The notes under the pieces: generated by a model
Database searches by the model: none
What the model was told of the DNA's origin: nothing
The model's input: the letters and a program-made list of their open reading frames with translations, nothing else
Translations under genes and position numbers: made by a program
Shown: positions 54,450 through 63,744 of the stretch, one piece after another
How the letters are laid out: every line of letters begins with the position of its first letter
Position numbering within the stretch: position 1 is the stretch's first letter
NCBI GenBank assembly: GCA_022494885.1
Contig: JAGVSM010000210.1
Location: 62,001 to 126,000, forward strand
DNA: 64,000 bases
Reading direction: 5' to 3'
Origin: Micrasema longulum
Lineage: Eukaryota; Arthropoda; Insecta; Trichoptera; Brachycentridae

Positions 54450-55425
54450 TATAACTTTTTTGTTTGAAATAGAACTTAAACCCCGAACGGAGTGATCCCG
54501 ACTCGATGTCTACTTTCACGTAAAAATCTTGAGAAAGTAAATCAGAGTTTGTCTAGTGGTTTTGTAAATGAATCCACTTGTCTTCCATACCTGAGGTCTC
54601 GGGTTCGATTTCAAGTCAATTTGATGTAAAATGTTAACTTGATAGGTGGATTTCCACCAGAGGCGGTTCCTTAGTATGTGCATAAGTGCAGTGCACTGCC
54701 AAGTAAAAATATGTGGAAATAAATTAGTAATTTTATTAATAGTAAAAATATGTTATAAGTACAAAGAAACAGAGATTTGTTGCAATATTATACTCGTAAA
54801 CATCATAATATTCAATACTAGCGCCAAAAGATCTAGCGAGATCGACTCTAGCGGATGATTTTCTCATCTTGTCTACGCATGCGCAATCGTCTTCGTGCAT
54901 GTTCTGTTTTGCACAATTCTTTACCCTGAATTTCTATGAAAAATGTCATATCTCCTAAGATCGTCATTTGAGCGAGATAGACAACGCTTTATACCGGTGA
55001 ATCGTGCGTTAGAGGGATAAGATAATATACATACTCCGGGCATTGCCAACGCATGCGCAGATTTGAAGTTTGAAATTCGTTTGCAATGTCACTTAAAACA
55101 TGCGTAATGACATGATATAAGTACGAATTTAGTTGATTTAGTATCCTATAATGTGCGTATAATGTAAGGCGAATTTAGCGTTCCTGGTTCCGATGCGCGG
55201 GCTGTCATCTGTTATACTATTGCTCGTTTATAACGTCAGACCTGTCATATTATTATAATATTATTAAACTAAATGTACAAGTTGACAAATTGTAAAGAAA
55301 TGCACTGCCAATGCTTTCGGTCAGGAGCCGCTAGTGATTGCCACCCCAGTATTTCATGTTCTTTAAACTGGCCCTGAAACATAAAACATCAGTCTAACAT
55401 CAGATATAAAAAATAAAATTTATAT
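54450..55425 (+). mobile_element. SINE family 1 copy split by a hAT element
   Basis: The head block (GAACTTAAACCCCGAACGG, GACTCGATGTCTACTTTCAC) is followed by a tRNA-like part (GTTTGTCTAGTGGTTTTG, GGTCTCGGGTTCGATTTC). The body resumes at 55,345 (CCCAGTATTTCATGTTCTTT, CTGGCCCTGAAACATAAAAC). The two halves together restore the family order. The inserted DNA is at 54,658-55,336. Confidence 0.75.
54658..55336 (+). mobile_element. Non-autonomous hAT element with 8-base target duplication
   Basis: Starts CAGAGGCGGTTCCTTAG and ends with inverted CACTAGCGGCTCCTGACC (55,319-55,336). Subterminal GCAGTGCACTGCCA near the 5' end has partial inverse TGCACTGCCA near 55,300. ATTTCCAC (54,650-54,657) and ATTGCCAC (55,337-55,344) flank it, an 8-base duplication with one mismatch, as expected for hAT. 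It is about 679 bases with no transposase. Two ACGCATGCGCA-like motifs lie inside (54,886 and 55,050). Confidence 0.82.
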
Positions 55426-56032
55426 TTACAAGCTATTTTATTTTTGTAGGTAATGAAATATTTTATATACGCTGCTTATTTTTTAAGTGGTGTTTATTCC
55501 ACTTAAAAGGGGATTTGTTTACTTCGCACTGTTATTCCTTGATTTACTTTCTCTGATCGGAGTTTTCAACTAGAACTGACACGGGAGATTAACATAAGCT
55601 GTTTGGTTAAGTCACCCTTTGTAGCAACCAAACCTCACTGTAATCTTCGTCTTAGAAAATACAATCTTCTTTAAGCAGGTTGTACGGTGCGAATATAAGA
55701 TTCTATTTAAAGAAAATACTTCCAAATTATTATAGTTTGCAGATTTTTACGGGTTTCATGGTCTTTTCTGTTTTTTCAAGTATTTATTTGGAAAGAGTAT
55801 TATTATTAACTTATCTTGTTTTATTTGCAAGATTTATATTGACTTAAAACGGACGGTTCTTTATTTGTATGTTTGTTTCCAAAATGAGCTACATAAGTAC
55901 TCGTATTCCAGTAGGGATTTTTAATATGTAAGGATTAAGTGTATTTTATTGAGTTAGCGTTTATTTTGTTAAACTGCGTATCAGAATCTCATTATTTAAA
56001 TCAAACAATGATTTGAGACTACTTATTTAAAA
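55426..56032. other. No gene recognised
   Basis: No ORF or repeat identified; within the putative THAP intron. Confidence 0.45.
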
Positions 56033-56034
56033 AA

Positions 56035-56337
56035 AAAATTACAACAGGGATACAGAATACCTAAAAGAAGGGATTATGGAAGTCTAGGCATTTACAGGGA
56101 TATTTATTGGCTGGTTTAAGTCGCCACTTTACACACTGTGTAACATAAACCATTTTGTCTATGTTTGAATATCCACATTTCTTAAATTTATCCATTATTT
56201 GTTGATTTTAGTGAAGTTTAAGAGCTGAAACTTTTATTGTTATGAAGAGACTTATCTAACTGAATTATTTCACATACTAGGCATCGTCTGAAAACAATTT
56301 TCTAATTTTTAAACTTCTTCTTGGACCAGTTTGTTTT
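56035..56337 (+). mobile_element. Foldback family FB, B-C
   Basis: ACAACAGGGATACAGAATAC, TCTAGGCATTTACAGGGA, CACTTTACACACTGTGTAAC and ACTAGGCATCGTCTGAAAAC (B end), then CTTCTTGGACCAGTTTG (C), directly joined to the A element at 56,338. About ten bases of GACCTGTC are deleted. Confidence 0.75.
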
Positions 56338-56473
56338 ATGACAATATTTGAGTTTGTCCAAATGTTTGTAGACAAAAAATAGATTTCACCCCCTTGAGAG
56401 TCATTAAGATTAACTGAAATGATTGAAATCCAGTCTTTTGTCTACAAACATTTGGACAAACTTAAATATTGTA
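56338..56473. mobile_element. Foldback family FB, minimal A-A' hairpin
   Basis: ACAATATTTGAGTTTGTCC to GGACAAACTTAAATATTGT. The arms are about 50 bases, with GTTTGTAGACAAAAAATAGA and TCTTTTGTCTACAAACA pairing, around a short centre. It looks like a hairpin formed of termini only, the smallest member of the family. Confidence 0.8.
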
Positions 56474-56799
56474 ACTACTTATTTTGATTATTTTATTTTT
56501 TTAAAACAAAAATCGATCAATTATTTCACCTTAATTATCAACTTAGCTTGGTGGTTACGTAAATTATAGTCGGTAATTTTTGTCAGAAAAAAAATGTGTA
56601 TGGGGTCCTTCTTTATCGTCCTCGTTTTCCGTGTACATTAACATTCCTATCGTAAATATTTTAGATGTTTGTTCGCCGTTCAGTCGCTCTTCATTTTCTT
56701 TATTTCTTCGTCGTCTTCGTTTTTTCGATAATGCTTGTATCAGCCTTAGATACATTATTTACATTCTTATTTAAGAAGTTGTGGTGGTCAGAGCTATGC

Positions 56800-56905
56800 A
56801 AGCTCCTGACGTCACTGCGACCTGTGAAGACCTATTGTGACGGGTCCCCGTGAATTGTTCTCGCCCTCCAAGCCCAGGTATATAAAGAGCGCCGTGTGGA
56901 AGGCG
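56800..56905 (+). promoter_or_regulatory. Possible pol II promoter
   Basis: CTGACGTCACTGCG (a CRE-like TGACGTCA at about 56,808) lies about 70 bases before CCAGGTATATAAAGAGCGCC (TATA box at about 56,878). The spacing and the G+C-richer context fit a core promoter, but no gene was recognised downstream. It might belong to a decayed retroelement. Confidence 0.3.
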
Positions 56906-58308
56906 AGAGTCAAAATTTTGCTAAATCTCCCCCTCCAAGTCCATATCCATAAAGTGTCTTTTTTCATATGGGAGTTGCTTTTTTTTGCCTTGCTTATTAT
57001 GTACGAAGCTTATATTAACTGCAAAACGTATGTTCCATTAAATTTATCTGACTATAGTTGATGATCTGGTGGGATAATCGGCTGTGGCCTTGTTAAGGAA
57101 CTTCTCTGCATTTGCTTTAAAAAGAAGAAACCACAGAAAACTCATTCAGGAGAAACCGGACTATTGACAGGCATCAACAGACTTTCCGTTCCACTTAGAG
57201 AGCGTTCGGCATTTAGTGTCCTATTTTTATTTATTTCAACAATCAACTATTTTAACCATGTATGATATGACCTCATGCGATAAGTCCTTATTACTTATTA
57301 CTGTTACGATATCTTCTAGGTCCTCATTCAGACTTCTACATCGTACATCCAGCTGCAATCCAAGTATCGGGTTATTTTGTAGGGGGCAAGCGCTTTAACA
57401 TCCTCAAGTTTGACCAGTAGTCCCCGGGGATGAAGCTCATTTTATAATGTTAAGCATCACATTCACATATAATATGTACAAGCGCATACTTACATAATGA
57501 CTTTAATATTAAAATCCAACACCAATTTGAGTCTACTTACACCGTTTTACTAAATACGTAATGCACGGATCTCGCATTTGTGCACCTATTGTGCATAGTT
57601 TAACTAGACATTTGCATGAGAGATCGGATTCCGACAGCATTCCTTGTCTTCCAATTTCATACATCGCCTCCATACATAAGGGTTGACACGAGGGTTCTAT
57701 AATGAACTGCTATTTTAGCTTCTTGCGACAAACATTTACTCGTGTTCCCCTAGGTTGATTATTCCCGACACTCAGCATACTTTTAACATATAATTAATTG
57801 AATATCAATACCTTTTCAAACAAAGACAGATGATTGAATTTAATGTGATAACTTGGACACTACGTCGTTCATATAGTAAGAAATCATCAGGGCTTACCAA
57901 GAGAAGTAGTGTATGATACGAGCAATATAGCAATACACCGAGTGCCGAAAACCCGTCGAGTAGATTGTAAGGCAAATTGAAGCATGTCAAAAGTCCGCCT
58001 TCTCCTGGCGAGTTTTCTGTGGTCAATCCTCAGTTCTCACATATTAAGAATAAAAACGTTTGTACTTTTTTTTTTCGAAACAGACATTAATAATTTATAA
58101 AATTACTAAATACTTGTGTCATAAAAGTACTGTGTACAAATATATAAACGAAATAATAATAAATAAAAATGTATAATAAAACGAATATTGATTTTGATTT
58201 GAAAAAATAAAACTCAATAAACTGGTTAATATGGAAAGGAATTAGGACAGGGATGCGCGTGAATAGAATAAGGAAATACGAATAAAAAAATATACATATT
58301 TAGTATTG
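56906..58308. other. No gene recognised; less A+T-rich stretch
   Basis: 57,060-58,030 is more G+C-rich than the surroundings. The minus ORF at 57,805-58,026 (73 codons) and plus ORFs are not assignable. It may be an old retroelement. Confidence 0.35.
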
Positions 58309-58309
58309 T

Positions 58310-58830
58310 ATTTTTCAAATTTATTTTTTAATCCGTTAAGGTTATATAAGAAATATAAGATTAGCCATGTTATGCCTTGTCTGATAAGTATAGTCATTTT
58401 GAGCTTTTTTAGGTTTCTTTTTAAATTTGTTCGTTTAGTATAATTTTTTAGTAATAAGGTAAGTCATTGTAGTGTTTAAGTCCATTGTATAGTATTTTTC
58501 ACTATTCTAAATTTATCTTTGCTTTTGTTGTTGTCTGATATATTTGTGAATGTCAGAATTTTAAGTAATTAGTAAGGTTAATGTTATGTCATCACCTTGT
58601 ATGTTTCCCAGTGCAATTTTGTGTACAATGTTTAATTTCAATATGTTACATATTATATAGCATTTAACTGCTGATTTATCATTAATGTAATATGAAATTT
58701 TCATTGAATATATTGTATCCCAAGCAATTCGTAAAAAGCATTTAAAAGGTTTTTTTCCTGAAACAACCTTGATGCAACGCAATCTATAAAATGTATTGCT
58801 TATCATGTCATATTCAGTCGTAAGCATCCC
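58310..58830 (-). pseudogene. LINE ORF2 C-terminal fragment
   Basis: The minus strand has an 88-codon ORF (58,827-58,561) with FYRLRCIKVVSGKKPFKCFL and RIAWDTIYSMKISYYINDKS. This pattern resembles the QKRxLRIIxxxxxxxHxxPLFKxLxILxxxxLYxYE block after the RT domain in CR1-like LINEs. Downstream, LKHYNDLP and NLKRNLKKLK appear in shifted frames, then TTAACGGATTAAAAAATAAA. It is related to 27,670 and 32,690. Confidence 0.55.
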
Positions 58831-59400
58831 CCTACAAATTCATTTAAAATTCAAGAGATGTTTTTACTTTCTTGCTGCGGCGTAACTTTGTATGTTAATA
58901 TGCTTTAGAAGTACTGTCTCGATGTATTTGGATGTCAGAGTACTAAAAATTGTATGTATAGTTTAAACATACAGAGGTATTGACAGCTCTATTTCGGCAA
59001 AATACTCTTTTAACTTAGTAGGGTGTCCAAGAAATAATTTAAGAATTAAAAAACAACAAAATGTTGTTCTTTATTTTTTTAAAATTATTTAAAAAAATTG
59101 TTTACAAAATAAGTATAAAATTGGAAATGTTTTGTACATGTATTATTGATTATAACGTTTCTACCTCTATAATAAAGGAAAAACTCGTGTTTAGAGAGAG
59201 AGTTCATTTTACATACATTTTTATTTTTATATATAATGTCTACACATATTCGTACTATATTTTATTTACATTTCATTTTGACTATCTTAAACAGATTTTT
59301 TTTAAATGAGATATTAAGTACTAAAAGAAATACAATCTTCTACTGTATGAAAAAATACTTATACGGATTTGCATTTAAAAAATAATTTTAGTTAAATGCT
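58831..59400. other. No gene recognised
   Basis: The 82-codon plus ORF at 59,061-59,309 is Ile/Phe/Tyr-rich and unassigned. Confidence 0.4.
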
Positions 59401-59414
59401 TACTTTTTTATATT

Positions 59415-59592
59415 TATTCGGCCCCCATTTAAATTATAGCTAAAATAATTGACCCGCGTACAGAAGATTCCGGTGTCAATTCCCGGTGAGATCACAAAAT
59501 TTTATGTGTTTTTTTTTGTGTCCTGTACTGTAATTTACTTCTGTAACTGTGCCTGGCCTCCTTAGGACTGTTGTATAGCAAACAAAAACAAC
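59415..59592 (+). mobile_element. Possible tRNA-derived SINE, decayed
   Basis: GGTGTCAATTCCCGGTGAG (B-box-like) at 59,471 is followed by ACAAAATTTTATGTG, TGTGCCTGGCCTCC and an AACAAAAACAACAAAAA tail. The A box is not convincing. Confidence 0.4.
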
Positions 59593-60396
59593 AAAAATTA
59601 TATACATAACGACTATTTTAATTATGTGTATCGATGTTTGGTTCTATTTCACGCAAAAAAAAACACTCTTTATTCCGCATGAACACATATTATATTATTA
59701 CGCGAGAAGACATATCGACGTTTAAAAGGCTAAGTGACTGATGCGCCACTTTGGGCGATTTTGAGTTATCTATACGATTTTACTCAGAATTTTTAGTTGC
59801 ATCGTATGAACCAACTCTCATGGATATCGGACATCGATTTTGGTGTTTACGCCAAAAACCCTCTTGTTTTACCTTCGTAAAATTAACGGATTTATATCAC
59901 ACGAAACTGGACTATTTTAAAGAATGTTCTTTCAAAAGTATTTTTAGTCTGTTTAGCAAATTTTGCTTATTGGTAAACAAATATTCTTAACATATCAAAC
60001 ATTTTACTTCATAAAGAAATGAAATTTGAATGTCGTTTGAACTCTAATTAACTTCAAATCATATGAAATACGAAGAAAACAGCAGTCGTTTTACCCATTT
60101 TTTTGTTGCATATTTTGCGTTTCAGGGAAAATTCCTCCGTGAGTCAAATAGGAATTTTGTCGTTTAAGCATAGTGCCCTTTATTTTTTCGACAAGGCTGG
60201 TGCTTCAGTTACACTCAGATCAGTTAAAAATGGCGGACTTCAAACGCCGACTGGCGTTAAAATCCTAAGTTTTAGCGCATGTGAGTAGTCATAGTCAAAT
60301 GATTCCATGTCCCTGTCAAAATAAAAATCGGAGAGTATTTGCCACCGTAAATTCTATTTTTAGAAAAATAAATATTTGCGTTCTTATGATTTACCC
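59593..60396. other. No gene recognised
   Basis: ORFs of 79 (59,751) and 61 codons (60,103) are unassigned. AAAATGGCGGACTTCAAACG near 60,228 looks like a start context but meets TAA after 12 codons. Confidence 0.4.
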
Positions 60397-60540
60397 AAAT
60401 ATTCCATTTTGAGGGCCATTTTCAACGAGTTGTAAATAATTCACTATTAAAAAATGGAATCAAGTTGTGGTAGAGTGAGATTCGAACCACAGACCTTTGG
60501 TCCGTGAGTCAGAGTCCATTTTATATTGTAAACGTCAAAA
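60397..60540 (-). mobile_element. tRNA-like SINE family 3, copy 2
   Basis: The minus strand reads CTGACTCACGGACCAAAGGT, CTGTGGTTCGAATCTCACTC (B box), then CAACTTGATTCCATTTTTTA and AAATGGCCCTCAAAATGG. It matches 42,757-42,900. No paired acceptor stem, so not a tRNA gene. Confidence 0.6.
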
Positions 60541-60649
60541 TATTACCACCATTCAGCTAAATTATATTTTACCGAAGCATACAAATATGCCCGTGGATTC
60601 TATGCATTCGGTTATAGAAGATAGTACATAAAAAAACATAATCTGGGCT

Positions 60650-60770
60650 TCATCACAGTGGTCTACAGTTTTCGAACTTGACAGAAAGTCTCCCAAGCCT
60701 TATGAAGTAGAAAATCTTCCTCAAGAAGATTTTAGTCGATGGAGCGCTATATCTGACAAATATTTTTAAA
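60650..60770 (+). pseudogene. Coding-like segment, family unknown
   Basis: One plus frame is open for about 39 codons and reads QWSTVFELDRKSPKPYEV, ENLPQEDFSRWSAISDKYF before a stop. After shifts it goes on with VRVATFKKSG. The composition looks like real protein and unlike the neighbouring low-complexity ORFs. CATCACAG at 60,653-60,660 could be an acceptor. It may be an exon or a transposon remnant; I recognise no family. Confidence 0.3.
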
Positions 60771-60844
60771 AATCTGTCCGGAAAAATTAGTCGAGTCCGG
60801 GTTGCTACGTTCAAAAAATCGGGACCAAATAAAATAAATGTTAA

Positions 60845-61236
60845 GTCAACAAATTACAACAGGGATGGAGAATACCTTAAAGAAGGGAATATAAAAGTCT
60901 TGGCATTTACAGGGCTTATGACCTGTCATTGGCTGGTTTAAGTGGCCACTTTACACACTGTGTTACTTTCACCATTTTGCCTATGTTTGAACATTCATAT
61001 TTCTTCAATTCTTCCATTTGTTGATTTTGGTGAAATTAAAGAGCTGAAATCTTTATTGTTGTGAAGAGATATACTTATGACAGGTCATAAGCGCCGTAAA
61101 TGCCCAGACTTCTATATTCCCTTCTTTAAGGTATTCTTCATCCCTGTTGTAATTTGTTAATCTGAATGGCTCCCGAAGGGGTGATATTCAGTATTTTGTC
61201 TACAAACATTCGGACAAACTCAAATATTGTAAATGT
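60845..61236. mobile_element. Foldback family FB, A-B-b'-A' form
   Basis: AACAAATTACAACAGGGATG, ACAGGGCTTATGACCTGTCA, CACTTTACACACTGTG, to GTTGTGAAGAGAT (module B). It then returns directly as ATGACAGGTCATAAGCGCCG, TTCTTTAAGGTATTCTTCAT, TTTGTCTACAAACATTCGGA and ends CAAACTCAAATATTG (61,229). Module C is missing. Its right end lies only about a dozen bases before the candidate THAP exon 2. Confidence 0.8.
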
Positions 61237-61240
61237 TAAG

Positions 61241-61395
61241 TATTCAAAGTATCCAGAAACGCACGGCAAAGATATTTTGTTACAAAGCACAAAAATTAAA
61301 GCACACAAACAGTTTTATAAATCCCGCGTGCCTATACTAAATGTGAAGTATGATAATTTGGTCAAGTTATGTTCCAATCATTTTATACCTCAAAG
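61241..61395 (+). CDS. THAP-domain protein, exon 2 (candidate)
   Basis: The open frame reads YSKYPETHGKDILLQ, HKQFYKSRVPILNVKYDNL and VKLCSNHFIPQ. LCSNHF gives the C-x2-H pair closing a THAP zinc site, and KYP may correspond to the FxxFP end of the first half. The segment ends CAAAG|GTAAATG, a good donor at 61,396. Acceptor choices that keep phase 0 with exon 1 are AG at 61,239-61,240 or 61,248-61,249. Neither has a clear pyrimidine tract because a foldback element lies immediately upstream. Cys9 to the second Cys spans 56-59 residues, slightly longer than the usual 35-53. A damaged or re-spliced gene is therefore possible. Confidence 0.5.
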
Positions 61396-61668
61396 GTAAA
61401 TGACTAAATTAAATGATTTCTCATATAACAATGAAAAATACACATTTGGAATGTTTCTGAATACTAAAAAAGTTTTTATTATATAAATATTTTAACAACA
61501 CACAGTAGGCTTTTAGGTTTCCCCGGAGCCCATGTCATCTGTGGGAATGCCATGTGGAGTATGTTGTTTTTTTTGTTAGCAAATTTTAAAAACGTATACA
61601 TATTTTGTTTATTACTGATACATTCCATTTTTTTAAATAGTAAATAAACCCATTCTTGAATCTGGTAG

Positions 61669-61747
61669 TGAAATATATTTTATGGATACAGATGACTCGA
61701 GAGAAGGAGCTCAGGGTGAAGGAGATGAACGCTTTATGGGAATGTAA
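61669..61747 (+). CDS. THAP gene, tentative exon 3
   Basis: With acceptor GGTAG at 61,664-61,668 the phase-2 exon 2 continues as SEIYFMDTDDSREGAQGEGD, ERFMGM and a stop at 61,745. The piece is acidic and open for 26 codons. The splice pairing is only one of several possibilities, and no family resemblance supports it. The resulting protein would be only about 100 residues. Confidence 0.25.
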
Positions 61748-61749
61748 AT

Positions 61750-62118
61750 AGAGGAGTATAGGAGTAGAGTAAGTGGAGAATAATACCAATGGCTAAGGTA
61801 TTCGGGGTTGTTTACCCATACAAGTAGGTAGGAACACCGCTAATTTGCACGAGTCCTTTGAGGTAATCTTATTACTAATAGTAATTGATTAAAATAATGT
61901 TTATTCGTATTTGACAAAAAAGACTTTAAATCAACATAAATCATTATAATTTTTTTGACAATATGAAAACATTAAATAAAGATAATTTTGTTTTTTAAGA
62001 TCTATTATTAGGTACGAATAATATATATAAAAATTCTCTTGTTCCAAAACTTATATTTTCAATGTATTAACTCTATTTTTCTTGTATATATTAAAAATAT
62101 ATGTATACCGACTGGATT
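61750..62118. other. No gene recognised
   Basis: A+T-rich; no further exon was recognised. Confidence 0.45.
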
Positions 62119-62119
62119 C

Positions 62120-62720
62120 TGAGACAATAGTTATACAGAAAGCAGCCAGGCCACAATTTTGAAAAGATGAGATATTAGTGTAATAGGGTGCAGTAAGGTC
62201 AATTCTATGTTTTGTTGAAAGATTATAAATTAATTTGTGTAAAATTTCTTAATATTTTTCTTTATTTACTATTTTTTTTCTCATGTATCTCTATAATAAT
62301 GTATAAACTTATATGTATGTATATGTATGCGTGTAATTTTTCATATATAAATTTTTTAATATTTTTCTATGTACGATATACCTATGTTGGTACATTTCCT
62401 GATTTTTACTTATTATTGTATCTTTTAGCTTTTCTTATGTTATCTTTAATTTTAACTAAATTTACATACTCATGTTTCACTGCTGCACTTAAATGTAATT
62501 TCTAAAATATGTAAAAGCCCATTAGGCGTGTAAATTAATAAATAAATAAATAAATAAAACAACCAGACCTCTCTCATACAAACATCTTTTATAATTACCT
62601 TCTGAAAATAGTGTCGATCACAAAACCGGCATTTCTCAATTTGCAAAAAACACCCACAGCTCTAAAAAAACCTTACGGTTCTTTAAAAAACCAATAAAAA
62701 TTGGTCAAATACATAATTAC
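62120..62720 (+). repeat. Dispersed repeat interrupted by a LINE tail (with 12,995-13,200)
   Basis: AGAAAGCAGCCAGGCCACAA, GGGTGCAGTAAGGTCAATTC, [insert], AACAACCAGACCTCTCTCAT and CGGCATTTCTCAATTTGC. The minus-strand copy at 13.1 kb lacks the insert. Confidence 0.7.
62221..62558 (+). mobile_element. LINE 3' tail inserted in a repeat
   Basis: T-rich 3' UTR ending AAAGCCCATTAGGCGTGTAA, ATTAATAAATAAATAAATAA. The 97-codon ORF over it (62,212-62,505) is Phe/Leu/Tyr-rich 3' UTR sequence, not a gene. The left junction follows TTTTGTTGAAA, the right precedes ACAACCAG. Confidence 0.7.
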
Positions 62721-62904
62721 ATTATTGTTTGTAATATAAAAAACTCATGTTTTCATTGTTTATCATCTGTCAAAGTCAAAAACATTCCAACTGTTGTCAA
62801 TTAAATCTATATTATTCCCTCTTTTTATAAATATGCTATTATCTCAGTTTTACTTTTCTATGGCAAGCTGCTTTCAGTATAACTAACGTTCAATTATCGT
62901 ATTA

Positions 62905-63025
62905 TAGAGTTTGTATTCCTTAGGAATATTTATCATAACTTTCCTCTATGCGCAGTTGACAGTGAGTCCCCCAGGACTCTATAACAGCTGCGGATGGACG
63001 GTGGGCTTTAAGATTTCCCTTCAAT
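62905..63025 (-). repeat. Dispersed repeat R1441, partial copy
   Basis: The minus strand reads CATTGAAGGGAAATCTTAAA, GCCCACCGTCCATCCGCAG, CTGTTATAGAGTCCTGGGGG and CGCATAGAGGAAAGTTATG, up to GGAATACAAACTCTA. The second half is missing. It directly abuts a foldback copy at 63,026. Confidence 0.75.
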
Positions 63026-63216
63026 GTTGACGTTTGTGAAGTTAAAGAGCTGAAACCTTTATTGTTGCGGGTGAGATTCATATGATTGAATTATTTCACC
63101 CCCATACCAGGCCCTTCACTAAAATGTTCTTCATCTCTGGTGTCACTACACTCAATATAAGCAGGCGGTTGTATCCAGTCCTTGTCTACAAAAATTTGAA
63201 CAAACTCAAAACATTG
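63026..63216 (+). mobile_element. Foldback family FB, internal deletion form
   Basis: The end of B (GTTAAAGAGCTGAAACCTTT, GTTGCGGGTGAGATTCAT, TATTTCACCCCCATACCAGG) passes directly into the inverted arm (TGTTCTTCATCTCTGGTG, AGTCCTTGTCTACAAAAATT) and ends CAAACTCAAAACATTG. Confidence 0.75.
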
Positions 63217-63500
63217 TTGATAATATTTTAAGGTTGATTTGCTGAATCACCAGTAGCTTAAAAACCTAAGTATTTACAAGTAATCTATGTATATTTAAAA
63301 AAAATAAAAAATATATATTATTCTTACCTACGTAGTTTTAAAATTGATTTAAAACGAAAAAAGTCATGCTCACTTTTCCTAAGAAAAAATCCTGTAAAAT
63401 TCACTTTATGGCGTATCAGTCAATTAGCCTTTTTACCGTCGATATTATGCTGAACAAAATATTTTATTTAAAAAAATAAATCGCGTTCTACAAAATGAAC
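63217..63500. other. No gene recognised
   Basis: A+T-rich; nothing identified. Confidence 0.5.
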
Positions 63501-63501
63501 C

Positions 63502-63600
63502 AAAGTTCAGTACAATAAGTTTTCCGGTAATGGTAGTTTCGGCTACCATTACCGGAGCCATCTTTGGGGTAAACTGAGTGTTGTAAATAAAATAATTTCC
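63502..63600 (-). mobile_element. PLE 3' end with hammerhead-like core
   Basis: The minus strand reads CCAAAGATGGCT, an 11-base loop, AGCCGAAACTACCATTACCG (63,567 down to 63,521). CCAAAGAT may be a decayed CTGAAGA plus T, and GGCT/AGCC is stem II. The plus strand also forms a perfect 14-base hairpin TCCGGTAATGGTAG (63,523-63,536) with its inverse at 63,543-63,556. Confidence 0.5.
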
Positions 63601-63690
63601 GGAATCACTGATACAAGGGTCAGTCGAAAACTAATTCCTCCCATTTTTTTTTCCTTTTATCGTCAAGAAATTCAAATGGAATTACAAAGG

Positions 63691-63737
63691 TTGATAATCA
63701 CTAATAATAATGATTAATTATTATTAGTGATTATCAA
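63691..63737. repeat. Perfect 21-base inverted repeat
   Basis: TTGATAATCACTAATAATAA, T (63,691-63,711) is exactly inverted at 63,717-63,737 with a GATTA spacer. It lies just outside the 3' end of the LINE tail that begins near 63,745. Confidence 0.9.
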
Positions 63738-63744
63738 TTGTGAT

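Noticed and set aside
54184..54495. 103-codon plus ORF as a gene
   Set aside because: No recognisable domain and its end runs into a SINE head block.
62212..62505. 97-codon plus ORF as a membrane protein
   Set aside because: It lies in the T-rich 3' UTR of an inserted LINE tail; hydrophobicity follows from T-rich codons.
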